From Betaproteobacteria bacterium (lineage in GTDB: Bacteria; Pseudomonadota; Gammaproteobacteria; Burkholderiales; Burkholderiaceae_C), in contig JABCYW010000007.1 in NCBI GenBank assembly GCA_013289985.1, positions 26,518 through 90,517 of the forward strand: 64,000 nucleotides of DNA, read 5' to 3'. The notes under the pieces are model-generated. The model saw only the letters and a program-made list of their open reading frames with translations, was not told the DNA's origin and made no database searches. Shown here piece after piece: positions 39,111-47,127 of the stretch (positions are counted from its first letter, which is position 1; each line of letters opens with the position of its first letter). The position numbers and the translations under genes were made by a program.

Positions 39111-39733
39111 GCGGCACCCCCCGGCTTCAGCGCGATGACGGCCTCACGCGCGCGCGCCAGGAAATCCGCCTTGGGCTCGTCCTCGGCGAGCTGGCAGGGC
39201 GCGCCGAAGGTGACGGTGCACAGGATGGGCACCGGCACCACTTCGCCCTTGGGCATCACGCGCTGCACGTTGTCGATCCAGCACGGGATCAGCTGCACGG
39301 CGGGGAACTGCTTCGCGAGCCGGTAGAGGCCGCTCTTGAAGTCCTGCGGCAAGCCCTTGTTGCTGCGCGTGCCCTCGGGAAAGATCACCAGCGAGTCGCC
39401 TTGTTCCAGCGCGGCGATCAGTGGCTCCAGCGGATCGGGGCCGCCCTCCTTGCGCTCGCGGTCGACGTACACGGCGCGGAACACCTCGCGCGTGATCCAG
39501 TGCTTGAGCGGCGTCTTCGTCCAGTAGTCGGCGGCGGCGATGGGCCGGGTCTGCGCCCGCAGGTCGGAAGGCAGCGTGGCCCAGACGAGCACCCAGTCGA
39601 GGTGGCTCTGGTGGTTGGCGAAGTAGATGCGCTGTTCCGCTTTCGGCGGGACGCCCTTCCAGTGGCCTTGCGCGCCGGTGATCAGCCGCGCGACGGCTGC
39701 CAGCACGAAGCCCATTGCATCGGCTCTGTTCAT
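39107..39733 (-). CDS. 1-acyl-sn-glycerol-3-phosphate acyltransferase-like protein (PlsC family)
   Basis: 208 residues from the ATG at 39733 ([17 protein letters not shown]); the frame is open further upstream but runs into the neighbouring gene. It carries the PlsC acyltransferase motifs: NHQSHLDW with the catalytic His and Asp, then [11 protein letters not shown], and [10 protein letters not shown]. It ends with VTFGAPCQL. Such enzymes make phosphatidate, the substrate of CdsA. The gene for a CdsA-like protein overlaps its end by four bases, so the pair is likely a functional unit. Confidence 0.9.
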   Translation of the reverse strand: MNRADAMGFVLAAVARLITGAQGHWKGVPPKAEQRIYFANHQSHLDWVLVWATLPSDLRAQTRPIAAADYWTKTPLKHWITREVFRAVYVDRERKEGGPDPLEPLIAALEQGDSLVIFPEGTRSNKGLPQDFKSGLYRLAKQFPAVQLIPCWIDNVQRVMPKGEVVPVPILCTVTFGAPCQLAEDEPKADFLARAREAVIALKPGGAA

Positions 39734-39749
39734 GCCGGCAGTGTAGAGG

Positions 39750-41036
39750 CTACAGGGGTGCTCCCAGCGGCAAGGCGCGCAGTTCGGCATGCGACGGCGC
39801 GGCATCGGCCTTGCGCTTGCCGGAGTCCTCGAAGCGATCCCAGCCGACGTCGGCGATGAACCACAGCGACCGGCCCACCACGATGCCATGCGTCGGCTCG
39901 CCCAGCCCCGGCGTGCCCGACTCGAGCACCTGCTGGCGCTGCAGGTCGTCGGAGAAGCGGATCACTCGCGGCGGCGAGAGGCCGTTCTGCACGGCCACCA
40001 GCGTCGCGTCGTCGCGCACGAGGCCGTCGATGCCGGCGGTGAACACGCCAGCGCCGTTGGCGGGCCAGCGCGCCGCGCAGGGACAACCGGAGAGCTCGAG
40101 CAACGCGATGCCGCGCGCGTAGTCCGGCACGAGCAGCGTGCGGCCGTCGGCCGACAGCGCGGGCGTCTGCGGCGAGGCGAAGTCGCCGGCCGCGTCCAGG
40201 CGTTCGAACGCGCGCGCGCCGGGCCGCAGGCGCAGCACCGCGCCGTGCACGCTCTCAGACGCGTAGACCGTGCCGTCGCCGGCCACCAGCATGTCGCCCA
40301 GCACGCCGGGCAGGCCGGCCTCCACGCGTTGCACGACGCGGCCGGTGCGCAGGTCCAGCGCCACGAGCGCGGTGCGTTCCGCGGACGGCGGCCCTTCGCC
40401 GCAGCCGTCGGCCTGTGCCACGGTGGCGATCGTGGCCCAGAGCCGGTGGCGCCTGTCGTCGATGCCGAGTGCGAAGACCGAAGACGGCAGGCGCGCGAAG
40501 CGGCGGTCGGTCGCGCCCGCGCGCGCCGGGTCGGCGACGACGCGAATCTCGCAGTGGCGCACGTCGCTCACGAACAGGCGCTTCGTGCGCGCGTCCCAGG
40601 CCAGCGATTCGGGCAGCGCGTCGGTGGCGGCGAAGGCCATCAGGCGCGTGGAAGCGCCGATGGCGGCCTGGTTGGCGAGCAGGCGCTCGCGCAGCGCGCG
40701 GAAGTCGGGGCGTTCGTCAAGCGATGCGAAGTCGGCGTCCTTGGCCAGGTCGAAGACGAGTCCGGCGTCGGCCAGGCGTGTCAGCGCCGCGATCGCCTCG
40801 TCGGCGTGCGCTAGCTTCGCGGCGCTGGCCGCGAGCTTGTAGACGATGGTCGCGCTGCCGGGCAACGCCGGCGCGAGTTGCACGAGGGTGTCGTGCAGGC
40901 CGGCGTGGTCGCCCGCCCTGGACTGCGCGCGGGCCTGGCGATTCAGCGCCCGCCAGTCGTCGGCCGCCGCGGGTGACGATGCCAGCGCGATCGCCAGCGG
41001 AAGCACGAGGCCCGCGGCGCGGCGAAGTTGGTTCAT
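39750..41036 (-). CDS. Exported protein with helical repeats and a beta-propeller
   Basis: 428 residues from the ATG at 41036 (MNQLRRAAGLVLPLAIA); 18 further upstream codons are open. A signal peptide ends near SSPAAADD. Residues about 30-125 look like tetratricopeptide-type helices (NRQARAQSRAGDHAGLHDTL, DEAIAALTRLADAG). The rest is a propeller with strands such as LAWDARTKRLFVSDV, RHRLWATIATV, DGTVYASESVHGAVLRL and LSADGRTLLVPDY. It has several Cys in the last third (SGCPCAARW). No enzyme signature is evident. It lies 16 bases before the acyltransferase gene and 87 bases after purH. Confidence 0.82.
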   Translation of the reverse strand: MNQLRRAAGLVLPLAIALASSPAAADDWRALNRQARAQSRAGDHAGLHDTLVQLAPALPGSATIVYKLAASAAKLAHADEAIAALTRLADAGLVFDLAKDADFASLDERPDFRALRERLLANQAAIGASTRLMAFAATDALPESLAWDARTKRLFVSDVRHCEIRVVADPARAGATDRRFARLPSSVFALGIDDRRHRLWATIATVAQADGCGEGPPSAERTALVALDLRTGRVVQRVEAGLPGVLGDMLVAGDGTVYASESVHGAVLRLRPGARAFERLDAAGDFASPQTPALSADGRTLLVPDYARGIALLELSGCPCAARWPANGAGVFTAGIDGLVRDDATLVAVQNGLSPPRVIRFSDDLQRQQVLESGTPGLGEPTHGIVVGRSLWFIADVGWDRFEDSGKRKADAAPSHAELRALPLGAPL

Positions 41037-41123
41037 GGCGTGTCCCTCGTTCAGGACACGCATCCTCGCCCAGCCGCCGCCCGCCGGCAACGCGCGTGGC
41101 CACCAGCGGCGGATTCGAGGGGA

Positions 41124-42710
41124 TCAGTGACGGAAGTGGCGCGTGCCGGTGAGCACCATGGCGATGCCGCGCTCGTCGGCCGCGTTGATCACCTCTTCGT
41201 CGCGCATCGAGCCGCCCGGCTGGATGACGCAGGTGGCGCCGGCGTCGCAGACCACGTCCAGCCCGTCGCGGAACGGGAAGAACGCGTCGCTGGCGACGGC
41301 CGTGCCCCTGAGCGTGAGGCCGGCGTTCTCGGCCTTGATGCCGGCGATGCGGGCCGAGTCGATGCGGCTCATCTGGCCGGCGCCCACGCCCATGGTCATG
41401 CCGTTGGCGCAGAAGACGATGGCGTTGCTCTTGACGAACTTGGCCACCTTCCACGCGAACATCAGGTCGACCATCTGTGCGGCCGTGGGCTGCACCTTGG
41501 TGACGATCTTCAGCTCGGATTGCGCCACGTTGCGCGCGTCGGAGGACTGCAGCAGCACGCCGCCGCCCACGCGCTTCATGTCGACCGCGTTCATCGCGTG
41601 GCCGCCTTCCGGCAGCGCCACCTCGAGCACGCGCACGTTCTGCTTGGCGGCGAAGATGGTGCGCGCTTCCGGCGTGACCGACGGGGCGATCACGACTTCG
41701 ACGAACTGCCGCACGACGGCCTCGGCCGCGGCGCCGTCCAGCGTGCGGTTGAAGGCGATGATGCCGCCGAAGGCCGACGTCGGGTCGGTCTTGAAGGCCT
41801 TGGCGTAGGCCTCGGCCGCGCTGGCGCCGATGGCCACGCCGCACGGGTTGGCGTGCTTGACGATCACGCACGCGGGCACGTCGAAGGTCTTGACGCATTC
41901 CCACGCCGCGTCGGAGTCGGCGATGTTGTTGAACGAGAGTTCCTTGCCCTGCAGCTGGTGCCAGCCGGCCAGCGTGCCCGGCGCGGGCTGCGCGTCGCGG
42001 TAGAACGCGGCACCCTGGTGCGGGTTCTCGCCGTAGCGCATGTCCTGCACCTTGGTGAGCTGCAGCGTGAAGGTGGCGGGCCAGTCGCCGCGCTTGGGCA
42101 CGGCCTCGCCGTGGCTCTCGGCGCCGTCCTCGAGCGCCGTGAGGTAGTTGGTGATCATGCCGTCGTAGGCCGCCGTGTGCGCGAACACCTTCTTGGCGAG
42201 CGCGAACTTGGTCTTCTTCCGCAGGCCTTCGGGCGACTTGAGTTCGGCGATCACCTGCGGGTAGTCCGCGGGGTCGATCACCACGGCCACGTCCTGCCAG
42301 TTCTTGGCCGCGGCGCGCAGCATCGCGGGGCCGCCGATGTCGATGTTCTCGATCGCGTCCTCCAGCGTGCAGTCGGGATTCGCGGTGGCCTTGGCGAACG
42401 GGTACAGGTTGATGACGAGCAGGTCGATGGTGCCGATGCCGTGCTCCTTGAGCGCGGCCATGTGCTCGGGCACGTCGCGCCGCGCCAGCAGGCCGCCGTG
42501 CACGCGCGGGTGCAGCGTCTTCACGCGGCCGTCGAGCATCTCGGGAAAGCCGGTGATCTCCGAGACCTCGGTCACGGGCAGGCCGTTCTCGGCCAGCAGC
42601 TTGGCCGTGCCGCCGGTGGACAGCAGCTTCACGCCGCTGTCGTGCAGCGTGCGTGCGAACTCGACGATGCCGGTCTTGTCGGAGACGGAGAGCAGGGCGG
42701 TGAGGGACAT
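41124..42710 (-). CDS. purH: Bifunctional AICAR transformylase / IMP cyclohydrolase PurH
   Basis: Catalyses the last two steps of purine synthesis, from AICAR to IMP. It has 528 residues. The N-terminal MGS-like cyclohydrolase domain begins [22 protein letters not shown] and contains STGGTAKLL and [16 protein letters not shown]. The C-terminal transformylase domain has the KH..PCG motif ([12 protein letters not shown]), FGGIIAFNR, and ends [14 protein letters not shown]. It is read 25 bases after fis, in the same direction as dusB and fis, so the three are probably one operon. Confidence 0.98.
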   Translation of the reverse strand: MSLTALLSVSDKTGIVEFARTLHDSGVKLLSTGGTAKLLAENGLPVTEVSEITGFPEMLDGRVKTLHPRVHGGLLARRDVPEHMAALKEHGIGTIDLLVINLYPFAKATANPDCTLEDAIENIDIGGPAMLRAAAKNWQDVAVVIDPADYPQVIAELKSPEGLRKKTKFALAKKVFAHTAAYDGMITNYLTALEDGAESHGEAVPKRGDWPATFTLQLTKVQDMRYGENPHQGAAFYRDAQPAPGTLAGWHQLQGKELSFNNIADSDAAWECVKTFDVPACVIVKHANPCGVAIGASAAEAYAKAFKTDPTSAFGGIIAFNRTLDGAAAEAVVRQFVEVVIAPSVTPEARTIFAAKQNVRVLEVALPEGGHAMNAVDMKRVGGGVLLQSSDARNVAQSELKIVTKVQPTAAQMVDLMFAWKVAKFVKSNAIVFCANGMTMGVGAGQMSRIDSARIAGIKAENAGLTLRGTAVASDAFFPFRDGLDVVCDAGATCVIQPGGSMRDEEVINAADERGIAMVLTGTRHFRH

Positions 42711-42735
42711 GGTTCGTTCTTCCGGAAATGAAATC

Positions 42736-42975
42736 TTATTGGTCGACGAGCTTGTGCTCGAGCAGCTTGCGGCGCAGCGTGTTGCGGTTGATGCCCAGCC
42801 ACTCGGCAGCCTTGCTCTGGTTGCCGTCGGCGTGGCGCAGCACGACGTCCAGCAGGGGCTTCTCGACGGTGTTCATGAACATCTCGTGCATCGAGTTCGG
42901 CTCGACGCCGTGCAGGTCCTTGAAATACTGTTCCAGCGTCTCGCGGACGCAGGCTTCGATCTGTTTCTTGCTCAT
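42736..42975 (-). CDS. fis: DNA-binding protein Fis
   Basis: A small nucleoid protein of 79 residues that bends DNA and stimulates rRNA promoters and inversion sites. It has the dimerisation helices ([31 protein letters not shown]) and the C-terminal helix-turn-helix [19 protein letters not shown], which is almost identical to Fis of other proteobacteria. It is shorter at the N-terminus than the 98-residue E. coli protein, as is usual in betaproteobacteria. The ATG is four bases after the dusB stop, preserving the dusB-fis pair known from enteric bacteria. Confidence 0.97.
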   Translation of the reverse strand: MSKKQIEACVRETLEQYFKDLHGVEPNSMHEMFMNTVEKPLLDVVLRHADGNQSKAAEWLGINRNTLRRKLLEHKLVDQ

Positions 42976-42979
42976 GCTC

Positions 42980-44008
42980 TCAGGCTTCTTGTTGTAGCTG
43001 CGCTTCGTTGGCGGCCGGCCACAGGGTGTAGCGGTCGGCCAGCTGGTCGAAGTAGTCGGTCACGCCGGCCATCTGCGTCCTGCAGTCGGCGTGCGTGTTC
43101 ATCACCGCGCGGAACTCCGGCCCTCCCGGGAGCGCGTGGACGGCCCAGCCGATGTGCTTGCGGGCCGTCCGCACGCCCAGGTCCTCGCCATAGAGGCCGT
43201 AGTGGTCGTGCAGATGTTCGGTGAGCCAGCGCGCGACGTCGCGCGTGGCCGGGGCGGCGAGGCGCTGCCCCGTCGCCAGGTAGTGGGCGATCTCGTTGAA
43301 GATCCACGGGCGGCCTTGCGCCGCGCGGCCCACCATCAGCGCGTCGGCGCCGGTGGCCTTCAACACCGCGGCGGCCTTCTCGGGCGAATCGATGTCGCCG
43401 TTGGCCACCACGGGGATGCGCAGCGCGGCCTTCACCGCGGCGATGGTGTCGTACTCGGCGAAGCCCTTGTAGCCCTGCTCGCGGGTGCGGCCGTGCACGG
43501 TGACCATGGCCACGCCGGCGCTCTCGGCCGCGCGGGCGATGCGCAGCGCGTTGCGCTCGGTGTCGCACCAGCCGGTGCGCATCTTCAGCGTGACGGGCAC
43601 GTTGGCGGGCGCGCACGCGGCCACCACGGCCTCGACGATCTCGAGGGCCAGCGGCTCGTCCTGCATCAGCGCCGAGCCGGCCCACTTGTTGCAGACCTTC
43701 TTGGCGGGGCAGCCCATGTTGATGTCGATGATCCGGGCGCCGCGGTCGATGTTGTAGCGCGCGGCGTCGGCCATCATCTGGGCGTCGGTGCCGGCGATCT
43801 GCACCGAGATCGGCGCCGTCTCGCCGTCGTGGTTGGCGCGGCGCGAGGTCTTGAGCGTGTGCCACAGGTCCTTGCGCGACGTGACCATCTCGCTGACCGC
43901 GTAGCCCGCCCCGAGGCGCTTGCAAAGCATGCGGAAAGGCCGATCCGTCACCCCGGCCATGGGAGCGACGAACAAGGCATTCGGCAGCTCGATCGCGCCA
44001 ATGTGCAT
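42980..44008 (-). CDS. dusB: tRNA-dihydrouridine synthase B
   Basis: An FMN-dependent enzyme that reduces uridines in the D-loop of tRNA. It has 342 residues from the ATG at 44008 (MHIGAIELPNALFVAPMAGVTDRPFR, the standard start); 56 more upstream codons are open but carry no conserved sequence. The catalytic cysteine lies in MGCPAKKVCNKWAGSALM. FMN-binding and substrate segments are SVQIAGTD, KMRTGWCD, VHGRTREQGYKG and VVANGDIDS. It heads the dusB-fis-purH run and diverges from a YqaA-type gene across 179 bases. Confidence 0.96.
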   Translation of the reverse strand: MHIGAIELPNALFVAPMAGVTDRPFRMLCKRLGAGYAVSEMVTSRKDLWHTLKTSRRANHDGETAPISVQIAGTDAQMMADAARYNIDRGARIIDINMGCPAKKVCNKWAGSALMQDEPLALEIVEAVVAACAPANVPVTLKMRTGWCDTERNALRIARAAESAGVAMVTVHGRTREQGYKGFAEYDTIAAVKAALRIPVVANGDIDSPEKAAAVLKATGADALMVGRAAQGRPWIFNEIAHYLATGQRLAAPATRDVARWLTEHLHDHYGLYGEDLGVRTARKHIGWAVHALPGGPEFRAVMNTHADCRTQMAGVTDYFDQLADRYTLWPAANEAQLQQEA

Positions 44009-44187
44009 GGGGGGAAGGCTTGCGGGGTGGAGTGGGGTGCAGCGGCTGTCGAGCGAGGGTCGGACAGGCAGGGTGTGCTGCAAAACGAGGCAGAAGTATA
44101 GCCGGACGGCGGCTCCCCGTCCGTGGCGCGGGCGCCCCGGCGCGTGCGAATCCGCACAGGTGCCGCGCTCGCGCACAATGCGGTCGC

Positions 44188-44700
44188 ATGGATCACTGGT
44201 TCGCCGGCGTCATCGCCTGGCTGTCGCTGCCGCAGTACGGGCTGCTGACGCTGTTCGTCGTCTCGCTGGTGTCGGCCACGCTGCTGCCGCTGGGCTCCGA
44301 GCCCGCGCTCGCCGGGCTGGTGCTGCTCAATCCCGCGCTCGTCTGGTGGGCGATCGTCGTCGCCACGCTGGGCAACACCATCGGCGGGGCCATCAGCTGG
44401 GCCACGGGCTACGGCGCCGAACGGGCCTACGAAGGCCTCGCCCACAAGAAGCCGCCCGGGCCGGCCAGCCGGCGCGCGCGGGCGCTGGTGGAGCGCTACG
44501 GCACGCGTGCCTGCCTGCTCAGCTGGCTGCCGGTGGTGGGCGACCCGCTGTGCGCCGTGGCCGGCTGGCTGAGGCTGCCGTTCTGGCCCTGCGTGGGCTA
44601 CATGGCCATCGGCAAGTTCCTGCGCTACCTGGTCTACACCACGGCGCTGGTGTGGTTGTGGCCGCACCTGCAGCCCTGGCTGACGTCGCGCGGCATCTGA
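44188..44700 (+). CDS. YqaA family inner-membrane protein (DedA/SNARE-associated type)
   Basis: 170 residues with four or five hydrophobic segments. LPQYGLLTLFVVSLVSATLLPLGSEPAL and VVATLGNTIGGAISWATGYG are the conserved features of YqaA, a subgroup of the DedA/VTT fold. RYGTRACLLSWLPVVGDPLCAVAGWLRLP is the re-entrant loop region with a conserved Gly-Asp-Pro. DedA-fold proteins move lipid carriers across the membrane; YqaA itself is not characterised. The start ATG at 44188 matches the family N-terminus; the frame extends upstream to 44020 without conserved sequence. Confidence 0.9.
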   Translation: MDHWFAGVIAWLSLPQYGLLTLFVVSLVSATLLPLGSEPALAGLVLLNPALVWWAIVVATLGNTIGGAISWATGYGAERAYEGLAHKKPPGPASRRARALVERYGTRACLLSWLPVVGDPLCAVAGWLRLPFWPCVGYMAIGKFLRYLVYTTALVWLWPHLQPWLTSRGI

Positions 44701-44834
44701 AAGGCTTCGCGCCTCGCCCATCTGGGGGTGTGCGGGCAAATGGGGAGGCGGCGATCATCGGGGGCCCGGCGAAAATGCTGGCGCCGGGGCTTCGCGCGAC
44801 GAACCTTCCGGAACAACGACTTCAGGGACAAACC

Positions 44835-46331
44835 ATGACCGCCACCGCCACGCCTTCCTACGACGCCCTCACTGCCACCTGGCAGCGGCTCTACCGCCTG
44901 GGCCACCTGCAAAGCATGGCCAGCTGGGACCAGGCCGCCAACATGCCGCCCAAGGGCAACACCGCGCGCGGCCAGGCGCTGGCCGAGATCGCGATGCTCA
45001 CGCACGGCATGCGCACCGAACCGGCGCTGAAGAACCACCTCGCCCGCGCGAAGGACGAGGCGCTCAGCGACGCGCAGCGCGCCAACCTGCGCGAGATCGA
45101 GCGCGACTGGTTCCGCGCCAACGCGCTGCCGGCCGAACTGGTGGAGCGCCGCGCGCTGGCCACCTCGCGCTGCGAATACGCGTGGCGCACACAACGCAAG
45201 GAAAACGACTGGGCGGGCTTCGCCGTCAACCTGAAGAGCGTGCTGGAGGTGGGCCGCGAGGAGGCGCGCTTCCTGGCCGACAGGAGCGGCCTGTCGCCCT
45301 ACGACGCGCTCATCGACCGCTACGAGCCGGGCATGCGCGGCGCCACCATCGACCGCATCTTCGGCGACGTCAAGGAATGGCTGCCGGGCCTCATTTCCCG
45401 CATCACCCACAAGCAGGCGAACGAGCGGACGCTGGTGCCGCAAGGCCCGTTCGACCTGGCCAGGCAGCGCGACCTGTGCGAGCAGGTCATGCGCGTGCTG
45501 CAGTTCGATTTCGACGGCGGCCGGCTCGACGTCAGCGCGCACCCGTTCTCGGGCGGCGTGCCCGAGGACGTGCGCCTCACCACCCGCTTCCGCGACGACG
45601 AGTTCGTGCAGAGCCTGATGGGCACCGTGCACGAGACCGGCCACGGCCGCTACGAGCAGAACCTGCCGCGCGAGCTGCTGGGCCAGCCGGTGGCCGAGGC
45701 GCGCTCGATGGCGTTCCACGAGAGCCAGAGCCTGTCGTTCGAGATGCAGGTGGGCTGCCACCCGGGCTTCGTCGCGCACATCGCCCCGCGCATCCGCGCC
45801 ACGTTCGGCGACCAGCCCGCGCTGGCCACCGACAACCTGCAGCGCCTGCTCACGCGCGTGCAGCCCGGCACCATCCGCGTCGACGCCGACGAGGTCACGT
45901 ACCCGGCCCACGTCATCATGCGCTACGAGCTCGAGCGCGGCCTCATCGAGGGCACCTACCAGGTCGACGACATCCCCGCGCTGTGGGACGAGCAGATGAT
46001 GAAGCTGCTGGGCGTGGACACGCGCGGCAACTTCCGCGACGGCCCGATGCAGGACGTGCACTGGCCCGAGGGCCTGTTCGGCTATTTCGCCTGCTACTCG
46101 CTGGGCGCGATGTACGCGGCGCAGTGGTTCGCCGCGATGCGCCGCCAGATGCCCGACCTCGACGCCCAGATCGCGGCCGGCAACCTGACGCCGGTGTTCG
46201 ACTGGCTGCGCGAGAACATCTGGCTGCAGGGCAGCCGCTGGACGAGCGACGAACTGGCCGTGCGCGCCTCGGGCGAGACGCTGAATCCGGCGCACTTCAA
46301 GGCGCACCTGGAGAAGCGCTACCTGGGCTGA
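44835..46331 (+). CDS. M32 family metallocarboxypeptidase (carboxypeptidase Taq)
   Basis: 498 residues from the ATG at 44835 (MTATATPSYDALTATWQRLY). It belongs to peptidase family M32, cobalt/zinc carboxypeptidases of broad specificity. The metal site HETGH is at 266-270 in GTVHETGHGRYEQ, with the third ligand Glu in AFHESQSLSFE about 30 residues later. Other family segments are SWDQAANMPPKGNTARG, HPFSGGVPEDVRLTTR and IRVDADEVTYPAHVIMRYELE. It is cytoplasmic, as no signal peptide is present. It converges with the phasin gene 31 bases downstream. Confidence 0.95.
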   Translation: MTATATPSYDALTATWQRLYRLGHLQSMASWDQAANMPPKGNTARGQALAEIAMLTHGMRTEPALKNHLARAKDEALSDAQRANLREIERDWFRANALPAELVERRALATSRCEYAWRTQRKENDWAGFAVNLKSVLEVGREEARFLADRSGLSPYDALIDRYEPGMRGATIDRIFGDVKEWLPGLISRITHKQANERTLVPQGPFDLARQRDLCEQVMRVLQFDFDGGRLDVSAHPFSGGVPEDVRLTTRFRDDEFVQSLMGTVHETGHGRYEQNLPRELLGQPVAEARSMAFHESQSLSFEMQVGCHPGFVAHIAPRIRATFGDQPALATDNLQRLLTRVQPGTIRVDADEVTYPAHVIMRYELERGLIEGTYQVDDIPALWDEQMMKLLGVDTRGNFRDGPMQDVHWPEGLFGYFACYSLGAMYAAQWFAAMRRQMPDLDAQIAAGNLTPVFDWLRENIWLQGSRWTSDELAVRASGETLNPAHFKAHLEKRYLG

Positions 46332-46362
46332 CCCGCCGCGGCAGCGGCTTGCAAGGGGCCGA

Positions 46363-46917
46363 TCAGGCGGCCGGCGCGGCCTTCCTGGCGGGCACGCGCC
46401 TGGCGGCGGCCTTCTTGGCGGGCGCCTTGGCAGCGACCTTCTTTGCGGGCGCCTTCGCGGCGGCCGTGACCGGGGCGGCCTTCGGCGACTTCGACAGCTT
46501 CGCCACGGCGGCGCCCAGTTCCTCGACGCGGCGCGTCAGTTCGGCCACGTCCTTGGCGGTAGGCACGCCCAACTTGCCGAGTGCCTTGGCGGTGCGCTCC
46601 TCGAAGATGTTCTCGAGCTTGTCCCACGAGGCGCCGGCCTTGTTGGTGACTTCCGAGGCCATCGAGCTCATCTTGCCGGTGACGTCGCCCAGCTTCTCTT
46701 CGGCGACGGCCTGCGTCTTGCGCTGCAGGCTGACGCCCTCCTTGACCAGTGCCTCGAACACCTTGCCGCCTTCGGCCTGGGCCTTGGCGAACGCGCCCAT
46801 GCCGGCGAGCCAGATCTGCTGCGCGGAGTCCTTGACGGAGCTGGCGAGCTGGCTGTCGAGCAGGCCGGCGGCGGAGGCAGCCTTCTTGGCGGCGATCTTG
46901 GAGAGCTTCTTGACCAT
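46363..46917 (-). CDS. Phasin with histone-H1-like tail (PhaF/PhaI-type granule protein)
   Basis: 184 residues of the polyhydroxyalkanoate granule-associated family (PF05597). Residues 1-110 form amphipathic helices that coat granules (DSAQQIWLAGMGAFAKAQAEGGKVFEALVKEG). A coiled coil (AELTRRVEELGAAVAKL) follows, and residues 144-184 are a basic AAKAPAKK-repeat tail like eukaryotic H1 and Pseudomonas PhaF. PhaF uses such a tail to bind DNA and share granules between daughter cells. No polymer synthase gene is nearby. It is transcribed alone, with 210 bases to the divergent gene at 47128. Confidence 0.92.
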   Translation of the reverse strand: MVKKLSKIAAKKAASAAGLLDSQLASSVKDSAQQIWLAGMGAFAKAQAEGGKVFEALVKEGVSLQRKTQAVAEEKLGDVTGKMSSMASEVTNKAGASWDKLENIFEERTAKALGKLGVPTAKDVAELTRRVEELGAAVAKLSKSPKAAPVTAAAKAPAKKVAAKAPAKKAAARRVPARKAAPAA

Positions 46918-47127
46918 GTCGTGATCCTTTTGTTGCTTGGAGGGGGCGTGACCACTCGGGTCGAGACTGGAATATAGGGCCCGCCAATGGAGCGCGAAAC
47001 CTAATCGCGTAGGGTGGCCGCTCTACCCCAGCCGAGGGACGTTGCATCGGACAAACACGCGTGCACCCGCGCTCGGCCTTGTCCCACAATCGGCTGCAAA
47101 CGACCGTTCCACCAGAGGAGACACCGA

